DNA from: Hymenobacter lapidarius
GTDB lineage: Bacteria > Bacteroidota > Bacteroidia > Cytophagales > Hymenobacteraceae
Reading direction: 5' to 3'
Length of the DNA: 64,000 nucleotides
Assembly: GCF_001816145.1 (NCBI RefSeq)
Contig: NZ_MDZB01000131.1
Coordinates: forward strand, 1 to 64,000
Of this stretch, positions 36,413-45,742 are shown one piece after another. Below the pieces are notes generated by a model. It did no database searches. It was not told where the DNA came from and saw nothing but the letters and a program-made list of their open reading frames with translations. The translations under genes and the position numbers were made by a program. Numbering within the stretch: the stretch's first letter is position 1; each line of letters begins with the position of its first letter.

Positions 36413-36496
36413 TTAGCTCTGGCAACAGCGGGCCGGCTTCTTCAGATAGAAGGAGTAGTAGCTGTAGGCAAAAGAGACTTGCTGCGAAGCTGCCAT
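36413..36496 (-). CDS. Leader peptide 2, Phe/Tyr-rich
   Basis: A 27-codon open frame starting ATG at 36496. Residues 9-17 read FAYSYYSFY: two Phe and four Tyr in nine codons, followed by LKKPARCCQS and a TAA stop. This is the pattern of an attenuation leader in which ribosome stalling at Phe or Tyr codons controls formation of the following terminator (T2, 36361-36391). It sits just after terminator T1, so it is transcribed only when T1 is read through. The amino-acid bias, the position and the terminator are visible in the sequence; the mechanism is inferred from known phe/trp/his leaders. Confidence 0.85.
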   Translation of the reverse strand: MAASQQVSFAYSYYSFYLKKPARCCQS

Positions 36497-36510
36497 GTAG
36501 TGAATGGGCA

Positions 36511-36545
36511 ATAAAAAAGCGCCTTCTCGATGAACGAGCGGCGCT
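36511..36545 (-). terminator. Attenuator terminator T1
   Basis: On the minus strand the stem AGCGCC/GGCGCT continues after small bulges with CGAG/CTCG around a 5-base loop, and is followed by TTTTTTAT. It begins 40 bases after the stop of leader 1 and lies just upstream of leader 2. Confidence 0.85.
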
Positions 36546-36584
36546 GGAGAAGTTTGTTGGATTAACTACAAACGGCGGCTCGTT

Positions 36585-36638
36585 CTACGCGGCAGCGTAA
36601 AAGTAATGATAGCCGAAGAAGCAGCGCGTCTGGAACAT
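36585..36638 (-). CDS. Leader peptide 1, Phe/Tyr-rich
   Basis: A 17-codon open frame, MFQTRCFFGYHYFYAAA, with four Phe and three Tyr among residues 2-14, then TAG. It starts about 20 bases downstream of a good promoter -7 element and is followed by terminator T1 (36511-36545). With leader 2 it forms a tandem attenuator in front of pheA. The length and the clustered regulatory codons match classical attenuation leaders. Translation would start very near the 5' end of the transcript. Confidence 0.87.
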   Translation of the reverse strand: MFQTRCFFGYHYFYAAA

Positions 36639-36658
36639 GCGGGTGATGAATGAGCTGG

Positions 36659-36688
36659 CAAGGTAGGCAGGAGTTAGGGAAATACAAA
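36659..36688 (-). promoter_or_regulatory. Promoter of the aromatic operon
   Basis: On the minus strand TTTG (36688-36685), 19 bases, then TACCTTG (36665-36659). This matches the Bacteroidota -33/-7 layout with one base short in the -7 box. The predicted transcript start near 36653 lies about 15 bases before leader 1. Confidence 0.65.
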
Positions 36689-36734
36689 TCCACCGGGGTG
36701 CACTTACCAGCTCGCTGCTATTCAGCCCAAGATT

Positions 36735-36811
36735 GCCGAAACATCTCTCCTCCTTCCCTGGAGGCTTTTTCAACGAAGCGGTAAAGATGCTTCAACAGCG
36801 TTCAGCATGAC
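36735..36811. repeat. Dispersed palindromic repeat, copy 6, degenerate
   Basis: The right arm AAAGATGCTTCAACAGCGTT (then CAGCATGAC) is recognisable. The left arm is reduced to GCCGAAACATCTCTCC. It lies between the aromatic operon promoter and the divergent OYE-family gene. Confidence 0.6.
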
Positions 36812-36909
36812 TATGAATCGCCTTCTTGGCTTCCCCAGATACGTTCTGATTCAATAACCCCAGGCACAAAAAACAGGTTATCTAGCTTCGCATTCCTCAG
36901 TCACTCCTC

Positions 36910-38001
36910 ATGCCCAAGCTGTTTGAACCCCTCGCCCTGCGCGGAATTACCCTAAAAAACCGCATTGCGGTGTCGCCCATGTGCCAGTACAGCAGCGTCG
37001 ACGGCTTCGCCAGCGACTGGCACCTGGTGCACCTGGGCGGGCGCGCCGTGGGCGGGGCCGGCCTCATCATCAGCGAGGCGGCGGCCGTGTCGCCGGAAGG
37101 CCGCATTAGCCCCGACGACCTCGGCATCTGGAAAGACGAGCACCTGCCCATGCTCCAGCGCATCACGGCTTTTCTCACGGCGCAGGGCAGCGTGCCCGGC
37201 ATTCAGCTGGCGCACGCCGGCCGCAAAGCCAGCACCTACAGCCCCTGGACCGGCGAAGGCGCCGTGCCCGAAAGCGCAGGCGGCTGGCCGGTGGTAGGCC
37301 CGAGCGCCGTGGCCTTTGCCGACAATTACCCCCAGCCCACGGCCCTGGACGAGGCCGGCATTCGGAAAGTCATTACTGATTTCCGGGCCGCCGCCGCTCG
37401 CTCCCTGGCGGCGGGCTTCCAGGTAGTTGAGCTGCACGCGGCGCACGGGTACCTGCTGCACGAGTTTCTGTCGCCGCTGAGCAACCACCGCACTGATGCG
37501 TACGGCGGCTCCTTCGAAAACCGTATTCGCCTGCTGCTGGAGGTAACGGCCGCTACCCGCGAAGTGTGGCCCGAAAACCTGCCGCTCATCGTGCGAATTT
37601 CGGCCACCGACTGGACCGAGGGTGGCTGGAACGCCGACGAAGCCGTGCAGCTGGCTTCTATTCTCAAAACCCGCGGCGTCGACCTGATTGACTGTTCCAC
37701 GGGCGGCAACGTGCCCAAAGCACCCATCCCCGTGGGCCCTGGCTACCAGACAGAATTTGCCGAGCGCATCAGGGAAGAAGCGGGCGTAATGACCGGGGCC
37801 GTGGGCCTCATCACCACGCCCGCCGAGGCCGAGGCCATTCTGGCCAACGGCCAGGCCGACCTGGTGCTGCTGGCCCGCGAGTTCCTGCGCGAGCCGTACT
37901 TTCCACTGCTGGCGGCGCACGAGCTGGGGGCTGAAATGCCTTGGCCAGCGCAGTACGAGCGGGGCAAGCCGCGGGTGCAGGCCGCCGCCGGGCAGCGGTA
38001 G
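36910..38001 (+). CDS. OYE-family NADPH:flavin oxidoreductase (YqjM-like)
   Basis: A 363-residue FMN-dependent ene-reductase of the old yellow enzyme family. It begins LFEPLALRGITLKNRIAVSPMCQYSS, with the cysteine typical of the YqjM/thermophilic-like class (PMCQYSS). FMN and substrate residues are visible in GIQLAHAGRKAS, FQVVELHAAHGYLLHEFLS (His-x-x-His) and DAYGGSFENRIRL. Length is normal. It acts in the cytoplasm, reducing activated C=C bonds. A possible weak -7 element TAGCTTCG lies at 36883-36890. It stands alone between repeats. Confidence 0.93.
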   Translation: MPKLFEPLALRGITLKNRIAVSPMCQYSSVDGFASDWHLVHLGGRAVGGAGLIISEAAAVSPEGRISPDDLGIWKDEHLPMLQRITAFLTAQGSVPGIQLAHAGRKASTYSPWTGEGAVPESAGGWPVVGPSAVAFADNYPQPTALDEAGIRKVITDFRAAAARSLAAGFQVVELHAAHGYLLHEFLSPLSNHRTDAYGGSFENRIRLLLEVTAATREVWPENLPLIVRISATDWTEGGWNADEAVQLASILKTRGVDLIDCSTGGNVPKAPIPVGPGYQTEFAERIREEAGVMTGAVGLITTPAEAEAILANGQADLVLLAREFLREPYFPLLAAHELGAEMPWPAQYERGKPRVQAAAGQR

Positions 38002-38049
38002 AATCAAGAGAAAGGTTGTGTTGATAAAAGGCCGTTATCCTGATAAAGA

Positions 38050-38157
38050 AATGTCATGCTGAGCTTGTCGAATCATCTCGCGTGCAGTCTACTAATCCTT
38101 TTTCAACGACTGGTTCACTACCACACGCGAGATGCTTCGACAAGCTCAGCATGACGT
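38050..38157. repeat. Dispersed palindromic repeat, copy 7
   Basis: A variant with arms ATGTCATGCTGAGCTTGTCG and CGACAAGCTCAGCATGACGT. The core is AATCATCTCGCGTG and its complement, with CGCGTG in place of TACCGC. It separates the convergent OYE and DinB-like genes. Confidence 0.85.
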
Positions 38158-38173
38158 TTTTATTTTGCTCATT

Positions 38174-38695
38174 TTACGCCAAGCTTCGCACCCACTTGGC
38201 CGTCACCAGCAGCTGGCCCAGGTGCCTCGTGGTGTGCTCAGCCGCGTGCGTGAGGATGCCGATAACGGTGGACGGGACCTGCGCCCGTCCCACCCCGCGC
38301 ATTTCAGCCAGGCTACTTTCGGCAGTGATGCTCAGCTGCAGTAGCGCCGCGTCCACTTCCTGATTAAACCGCTGAACCAAGCGTATCACCGCATCCGGGG
38401 AGATGGGCAGCGGCGGGGTTTCGGCGTTGAAATCGGCGAATTGGCTTTCTGACAAAGGCTCGGCACGGGCGTAGGTCAGCAGGCGGTTGAGCACGCCGGC
38501 CAAGTGCTGCAGGTGGAAGCCAACGGACGCCACGCCGGCCGGCCGCTCATTGAGCAGCTCGGGCGGGAAATCAGCCAACGCGGCGTTCAGCTCTTCGCGG
38601 GCCTGCAGCAGGGCGTGGGCCACGGGCTGAAGCAGCGGCGGCACGTTGGGCAAGGGGCCGCGCAGCCACACTTCCAGGGGTTGAGGGGTGGACAT
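38174..38695 (-). CDS. DinB-like domain protein
   Basis: A 173-residue four-helix-bundle protein of the DinB/YfiT superfamily. The metal-ligand histidines of the fold are visible in GFHLQHLAGVLNRLL and ILTHAAEHTTRHLGQLL. Related proteins include putative metal-dependent thiol transferases and damage-inducible proteins; most are uncharacterised. The start at 38695 (MSTPQPLEV) precedes the first helix. It is divergent from lysA with about 110 bases between. Confidence 0.85.
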   Translation of the reverse strand: MSTPQPLEVWLRGPLPNVPPLLQPVAHALLQAREELNAALADFPPELLNERPAGVASVGFHLQHLAGVLNRLLTYARAEPLSESQFADFNAETPPLPISPDAVIRLVQRFNQEVDAALLQLSITAESSLAEMRGVGRAQVPSTVIGILTHAAEHTTRHLGQLLVTAKWVRSLA

Positions 38696-38793
38696 GTTGG
38701 GGTAGTGCAGTGATAATGATTAACCAAAAAACCTCAGGCCGTCCGGCTGAGCGCGACCGAAGCCGGACGGCCGGTTTTCCTCGTACCGGGCCT

Positions 38794-38801
38794 TACTTTT
38801 G
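38794..38801 (+). promoter_or_regulatory. -7 promoter element immediately before lysA
   Basis: TACTTTTG is a full match to TAnnTTTG and ends 5 bases before the lysA ATG. The expected transcription start falls at or next to the start codon, which implies a leaderless mRNA. No clear -33 TTG is seen; TTTT occurs near 38775. Confidence 0.65.
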
Positions 38802-38806
38802 TACTT

Positions 38807-40030
38807 ATGTCTGGTATTAACGATGCGCTGCGCGCCGCTGCCGACCAGTTCGGCACCCCCCTTTACGTTTATAATTCCGCGACCATCACCGGTCAGTACG
38901 AAAAACTTGTAAAAGCTTTTTCGGGGCATAAAACGCGCTTTTTCTACGCCTGCAAGGCGCTGAGCAACGTGAGCATCCTGCGGCACATTCACAGCCTGGG
39001 CTCGGGGCTCGACTGCGTGAGCATCAATGAAGTGCGGCTGGGCCTGCACGCAGGCTTTGCACCCGGCGATATTCTGTTTACGCCCAACAGCGTGACGTTT
39101 GAGGAATTAATAGAGGCCAAGGACCTGGGCGTCAACCTCAACATCGACAACATCTCGCTGCTGGAGCGGTTCGGGGCCACGTTTGGCGGCTCCTACCCGG
39201 TGTGCGTGCGCCTGAACCCGCACATTGAGGCGGGCGGCAACTATAAGATTCAGACCGGCCACATCGACAGCAAGTTTGGCATCAGCATTCACCAGCTGCG
39301 CCACCTGGAGCGCGTGGTGAAGGGCACCGGCCTGCACGTGAAGGGCCTGCACATGCACACCGGCTCCGAAATAAAGGACGTGGGCGTGTTCATGCGCGCG
39401 CTGGAAATCCTGTTCGATGCCGCCGGCCGCTTCCCCGAGCTGGACTTCCTGGACCTGGGCTCGGGCTTTAAAGTACCCTACAAGCCTGGCGATGCCGAAA
39501 CCGACGTCGACGCCCTGGGCGTGCAGGTGGCGGCGGCCTTCAAAACCTTCGAGAAAGAATACGGCCGGCCGCTGGAGTGCTGGTTCGAGCCCGGCAAGTA
39601 CCTGGTGAGCGAGTCCGGCTACCTGCTGGTGAACGTGGCCGTGGTGAAGCAAACCACCGCCACCGTGTTTGCGGGCGTGAACTCCGGCTTCAACCACCTC
39701 ATCCGGCCCATGTTCTACGACAGCTACCACCACATCAGCAACCTGACCAACCCCAAGGGCACCGGGCGGCTTTATACCGTGGTGGGCAACATCTGCGAGA
39801 CCGACACCTTTGCCTGGGACCGGCTGCTGCCCGATATCCGCGAAAACGACCTGCTGGCCTTTCACAACGCCGGCGCCTACGGCTTCGAGATGAGCAGCAG
39901 CTTCAACTCGCGCACCCGCCCCGCCGAGGTGCTGCTCGAAGGCGGGCAGTTGCGCCTCATCCGCCGCCGCCAGACGTTTGAGGACCTGCTGGCCGGTCAG
40001 GTAGACGCCGAGGTAGTAGTGCAGGCGTAA
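38807..40030 (+). CDS. lysA: Diaminopimelate decarboxylase
   Basis: A 407-residue PLP enzyme catalysing the last step of lysine synthesis. The PLP lysine is in TRFFYACKALSN. Further family motifs are HMHTGSEIKD, DLGSGFKVPY, EPGKYLVSESG, the NICETDTF motif for the active-site cysteine, and the C-terminal YGFEMSSSFNSRTRPAEVLL. Length is normal. The ATG at 38807 lies just 5 bases after a perfect -7 box, so the mRNA is probably leaderless. It is monocistronic. Confidence 0.95.
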   Translation: MSGINDALRAAADQFGTPLYVYNSATITGQYEKLVKAFSGHKTRFFYACKALSNVSILRHIHSLGSGLDCVSINEVRLGLHAGFAPGDILFTPNSVTFEELIEAKDLGVNLNIDNISLLERFGATFGGSYPVCVRLNPHIEAGGNYKIQTGHIDSKFGISIHQLRHLERVVKGTGLHVKGLHMHTGSEIKDVGVFMRALEILFDAAGRFPELDFLDLGSGFKVPYKPGDAETDVDALGVQVAAAFKTFEKEYGRPLECWFEPGKYLVSESGYLLVNVAVVKQTTATVFAGVNSGFNHLIRPMFYDSYHHISNLTNPKGTGRLYTVVGNICETDTFAWDRLLPDIRENDLLAFHNAGAYGFEMSSSFNSRTRPAEVLLEGGQLRLIRRRQTFEDLLAGQVDAEVVVQA

Positions 40031-40079
40031 GGAACCGTTGCCCCTGCCAGGCACGGCAGCAGCCCTTGGTGCGGCTGCG

Positions 40080-40493
40080 CTACTGCTGCGCAAGCCACGC
40101 CACGGCCGCGTCTTCGGCTTCGAAGGTGCGGTAGGTGTGAGCCAGGGTGCGGGTGGCCATCACCAGCTGGTTCATGGCCAGGCGGGCGAATACGTTGTGG
40201 GCCACCAGCACGGCGCCGTAGCGGTAGCCGCTTTCGCGCACGGCGCGGGGCAGCCATTCGTTGGTCATCCAGTCCTGCTCGGTGGGGCTGAAAGGGGCCA
40301 TGCTGCGTTGGTCCACCAGTATTTTGTCCCACTGCCGCCGGCTCAGGGCCTGCGCCAGGTGCGTGAGCAAGGCCCGAAACTGCAGAATTTCGCGCACCCC
40401 GGCGCGGTATTCCAGCCGCAGGAAGCCACCGTGCTCTTCCCAAATGCGGCCGGAACTGTTTTCGAAATAAAGGGAACGATTGAACTGCTGCAT
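40080..40493 (-). CDS. STAS-like small protein C, unknown function
   Basis: A 137-residue soluble protein. The layout is an N-terminal strand pair (LYFENSSGRIWEEHGGFLRL), a long helix (REILQFRALLTHLAQALSRR), then WDKILVDQRSMAPF, and an ending in FEAEDAAVAWLAQQ. The pattern parallels the proteins at 24912, 26709 and 49640 (a D-x-R type strand after the helix, W-L ending), although identity is low. The ATG at 40493 is used. It converges on lysA. No catalytic motif is seen. Confidence 0.7.
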   Translation of the reverse strand: MQQFNRSLYFENSSGRIWEEHGGFLRLEYRAGVREILQFRALLTHLAQALSRRQWDKILVDQRSMAPFSPTEQDWMTNEWLPRAVRESGYRYGAVLVAHNVFARLAMNQLVMATRTLAHTYRTFEAEDAAVAWLAQQ

Positions 40494-40597
40494 CAACAAA
40501 CCAAAAACTCAGGTAAAGCTACTGTCCCATACCGGCACAGGTTTGCAGGCCACAACTCAAAAGCAGCAGCTGCGGTTAAGTTTCGGGCAGCTTTTTT

Positions 40598-40904
40598 TTA
40601 GTACTGGCCTTTCCACGTGCCAAACGCACCGCGCCGGTAGTCGGCGTAGGCCTGCTGGGTTTCGGCTTCGCTGTTGTCCTTGTGCAGGATGTCGCCTTCC
40701 AGAATAAAGGGCACGGTTTCGAAACCGCGGCGCGGGTGCGGGCCGAAGGGCTGGCCGTTGTGGTGGGGCCGGTACACGTGGCCCGTGGCGGTTGAGAAAC
40801 AGAAACGGGTCCACGTACTCAATGGATTCCGTGGGCAGAGCCCGGTAAGTGACGAGGTCGGCAATGGGCGCACTCACGGCGCGGTGCTGCTTAATGGTGC
40901 GCAT
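40598..40904 (-). pseudogene. Pirin family protein, internally deleted and frameshifted
   Basis: The N-terminal part is pirin-like: MRTIKQHRAVSAPIADLV, then VDPFLFLNRHGP. At about 40778-40784 the frame must change to continue HVYRPHHNGQPFGPHPRRG and FETVPFILEGDILHKDNS, explained by two missing bases. Then, where more than 150 residues of the double cupin should follow, the sequence jumps at about 40668 straight to EAETQQAYADYRRGAFGTW, which is the usual pirin C-terminus. The gene is therefore a remnant with both a large internal in-frame deletion and a frameshift. Intact pirins are iron-binding cupins, some with quercetinase activity. Loss of function is almost certain. Confidence 0.8.
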
Positions 40905-40976
40905 TTGAGTAACGGGAATTGGGGTTGTCAATAAAACCAAAACGCCATAAAACCAGAACATCATGCCGGCAAGCAG

Positions 40977-41009
40977 AACGTCATGCTGAGCGCAGCCGAG
41001 GCATCTCTT
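40977..41009. repeat. Dispersed palindromic repeat, copy 8, single arm
   Basis: Only the left arm is present (AACGTCATGCTGAGCGCAGC, then CGAGGCATCTCT). It lies upstream of the first nuclease gene, just before its -7 element. Confidence 0.7.
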
Positions 41010-41029
41010 ACTACTGGACTAAATACAGG

Positions 41030-41037
41030 TACTTTTG
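41030..41037 (+). promoter_or_regulatory. -7 promoter element of the nuclease gene
   Basis: TACTTTTG, a full match to TAnnTTTG, lies 35 bases before the ATG at 41073. Confidence 0.6.
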
Positions 41038-41072
41038 TATTCGGTATTCTTCCAATTCACGAGCCTGTCTTC

Positions 41073-43153
<2,081 letters not shown>

Positions 43154-43230
43154 GGGCAGCCGAAACTTCACCCCGCACACCCCTTCCATAGGCCAGCTCG
43201 CCGTTAATTTGCGGCTTGCTCTGCTCGCTT

Positions 43231-43753
43231 ATGAAACCCCGTCGCAAACCCAGCATCGCCCGCAAACCTGATTACTTCCCGGCCGAGAACGTGGCGGAAA
43301 ACTGGGATGCCCGCCTCCTGCTGCCCCATGCCGAGTTCGACGAATACCGCTTCGTGAACTGCGATTTCAGCGGCGCTGCAAAACGTTGCGTTTGACGACT
43401 GCAAGCTGCTGGGCCTGCAGTTCACGGCGTGCCGCGACATGATGTTCGGGGTACATTTCGACAACTGCCAGATGCGCTACGCCTCGTTTGCGGGCCGCAA
43501 GATGCCGGCTACCCGCTTCGTGCGCTGCATCCTCGACGAAGCCGATTTGGTGGATACCGACTTGTCGAACGCCGTTTTTCAGGATTGTTCCCTGGCCGGG
43601 GCCGTGTTCCAGAACACCGTGCTGGTGGGCGCCGATTTCACCTCGGCCACCGGCTTCACCCTCGACCCCGAGACCAACCAGCTACTCAACGCCCGCTTCA
43701 CCCTGCACGGCCTGCTGGGCGTGGTGGCCAAGTACGGGCTGGTGGTAGAATAA
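43231..43753 (+). pseudogene. Pentapeptide-repeat protein, frameshifted
   Basis: The start MKPRRKPSIARKPDYFPAEN leads into pentapeptide-type sequence (FDEYRFVNCDFSG). The frame fails at about 43371-43380 and resumes as LQNVAFDDCKLLGLQFTACR, continuing with repeats every five residues (ADLVDTDLSNAVFQD) to KYGLVVE. By the five-residue spacing, two residues are missing at the break, so a 5-base loss is more likely than a single indel. Intact relatives of about 180 residues form a right-handed beta helix; some mimic DNA and protect gyrase, but most are uncharacterised. Confidence 0.8.
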
Positions 43754-44063
43754 GCGCGGCGCGCCGGACCCCACGGCCGAAACCTCCGCCAGCAGCACGA
43801 TAAGTGCCACCGTAGCCTCCGGGCCACTATTTTCCATTGCAGCGGGCGGCTATTCCTGTTCGGCTAGTAGATTGCGGATGAATTCCCATCTACGCCCGAA
43901 AGGGGCAGCCTTGCCACGAGGCCGCCCGCCAGCTTTCGGCACCTTGTCAGCATGCACGGCCGGAGCGCCGGTGGGCCCAGCAGCCCATCCTTTCCGGTAG
44001 TGCCAGGGCCCGCCCCGCTCCTACCGGGACGCGGGCATTCTTTCACCTCGCTACAATTTCAAG
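43754..44063. other. Intergenic stretch, nothing recognised
   Basis: About 310 bases between the pentapeptide gene and the LacI-type regulator. TACAATTT at 44052-44059 lies too close to the start to be assigned with confidence. No repeat or RNA was seen. Confidence 0.35.
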
Positions 44064-45098
44064 ATGGCCAATCGCCGTGCTTCCATAACCGACCTGGCCA
44101 AGACGCTGGGGCTTTCGCCGTCCACCATTTCGCGGGCTCTGAGCGACCACGACGACGTGAGCGAGGCCACCAAGGCCCGCGTCCGCCAGCTGGCCGAAGA
44201 GCTGCACTACCAGCCCAACCAGCTGGCCGCCGCCCTGCGCCGGGGCCGCAGCAACATCCTGGGCGTGCTGGTGCCGCACATCACGGGGCACTTTTTCCCG
44301 CAGGTGGTGCACGGCATCGCCACCGAGGCCGCCAAGCTGGGCTTCAACGTGATGATTTGCCAGTCGAACGAAGACGCCCTCCAGGAGCAGAAAAACATCG
44401 ACCTGCTGATGAACTCCCAGGTCGAAGGCATTTTGGTCTCTCTGGCAAATACCACCCAAAGCTTCGGCCACTTCGAAGCCGTGCGCCAGCAGAACATCCC
44501 GCTGGTGTTTTTCGACCGCGTGGTGGAAGATTTCAGCGGCAGCAACGTGAGCGCCGTGGTGGTAGACGACTACCAAGGCGCCTACCAGGTGGTGACGCAC
44601 CTCATTGAGCAGGGCTGCACGCGCATTGCCCATTTCACGGGCCCGCTGCACCTGAGCATTCACAAAAATCGCCACCAGGGCTACCGCGACGCCCTCCTGG
44701 CCCACGGCCTGCCACTGGACGAAGAACTCATTATGTTCTGCGAGATGAACCAGAAGGGCGGCACCCAGGCCATGCGCCACCTCCTGAAACTGCCCCAGCG
44801 CCCAAACGGCGTGTTTTCGAGCAACGACCTGGCCGCCATCGGGGCCATTCAGGCGGTGAAAAGCCAGCGGCTGCGCGTGCCCCAGGACGTGGCCATTGTG
44901 GGCTTCAGCAATGAAATGTTTACCACGCTCACCGAGCCCATGCTGAGCAGCGTGGACCAGCGCTGCGAACAAATGGGCAAAACGGCGGTGCAGCTCCTGC
45001 AAAAAATGCTTAAAAGCGGCCCCGACCGCGTGGGTCCGCCCAAGCCCATTGTGCTCAAGCCCAAGCTGCTGGTGCGCGAGTCATCGCAGCGCAAATAG
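44064..45098 (+). CDS. LacI family transcriptional regulator
   Basis: A 344-residue repressor or activator. The N-terminal helix-turn-helix is SITDLAKTLGLSPSTISRALSD, followed by the hinge region with YQPNQLAAALRRGRS. The periplasmic-binding-protein-like effector domain follows (ILGVLVPHITGHFFPQVV, VPQDVAIVGFSNEMFTTLTEP). Such regulators usually sense a sugar and control a nearby uptake operon, but no sugar genes lie next to it, so targets are unknown. The ATG at 44064 is directly at the HTH. Confidence 0.93.
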   Translation: MANRRASITDLAKTLGLSPSTISRALSDHDDVSEATKARVRQLAEELHYQPNQLAAALRRGRSNILGVLVPHITGHFFPQVVHGIATEAAKLGFNVMICQSNEDALQEQKNIDLLMNSQVEGILVSLANTTQSFGHFEAVRQQNIPLVFFDRVVEDFSGSNVSAVVVDDYQGAYQVVTHLIEQGCTRIAHFTGPLHLSIHKNRHQGYRDALLAHGLPLDEELIMFCEMNQKGGTQAMRHLLKLPQRPNGVFSSNDLAAIGAIQAVKSQRLRVPQDVAIVGFSNEMFTTLTEPMLSSVDQRCEQMGKTAVQLLQKMLKSGPDRVGPPKPIVLKPKLLVRESSQRK

Positions 45099-45238
45099 GT
45101 ACGGAGCCTTTTTTGGGGGTCGTGGCCGTGGGAAGCCATGCGCCCCACTCGCCCAGCTGCTCAATCCCGCCTCCTGCAAATCAAGACGGCATGCCGGGCA
45201 TGTCGAAGGCTCTCTCCTGCGCCTCCTGTCTGCGCCAC

Positions 45239-45342
45239 TTGTCATCCTGAGCATTCTGCGATTAAAGCAGCCCCGAAGAACCTTCTCACCCTGAAACGAT
45301 TTGTTCGCTGGTGAAAGGATGCTTCCTTCGTCAGCATGACAA
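45239..45342. repeat. Diverged palindromic repeat, copy 9
   Basis: A related but different variant: the left arm begins TTGTCATCCTGAGC and contains GAAGAACCTTCTCACC, and the right arm contains GGTGAAAGGATGCTTCCTTC and ends CGTCAGCATGACAA. It lies between the LacI gene and a decayed phosphatase gene. Confidence 0.65.
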
Positions 45343-45401
45343 GAGGCATGGCTCCTTAAGTGGGCAGGTGGCCGGGCTCCCACAGCCGCTTAATAATATT
45401 A

Positions 45402-45640
45402 CTACAGCCGCTCCCGCAATTCGCTAAGCTGGGCGATACGCTCCGGAGCCTCGGCCGCCGTGAGCTGGCCGAAGCCGTAGCTGGCAAACATGAATGGCAC
45501 CCAGGCTGGCGGCCGGGTCGCCGGGCGTGTGGCCCACGTACACAGGAACCCGCAGGCCATAACGGGACCACCACCTCGCGGATGTTCTCGGCTATGGTCA
45601 GCTTTTTGGTCCCGAAACAGTGAGCAAAACCAAGCAGCAC
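45402..45640 (-). pseudogene. HAD-type phosphatase remnant
   Basis: The C-terminal part of a haloacid dehalogenase-like phosphatase can be read in three frames. First KLTIAENIREVV, then RYGLRVPVYVGHTPGDPAAS with the motif IV-like GDPAA, then FMFASYGFGQLTAAEAPERI and a terminal RERL with stop. At least two frameshifts separate them, and the N-terminal half with motif I is missing. It is a decayed gene with no likely function. Related intact enzymes are phosphoglycolate-phosphatase-like. Confidence 0.7.
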
Positions 45641-45742
45641 GTAGTTGACGGTGAGTGATGAGTAGTTAATTCTGGCTGTTGCGCAGCGTACGGCTGGCGC
45701 ACGACGGCTGGCACGCACCACTTACCATTAACCCCTAAACCC

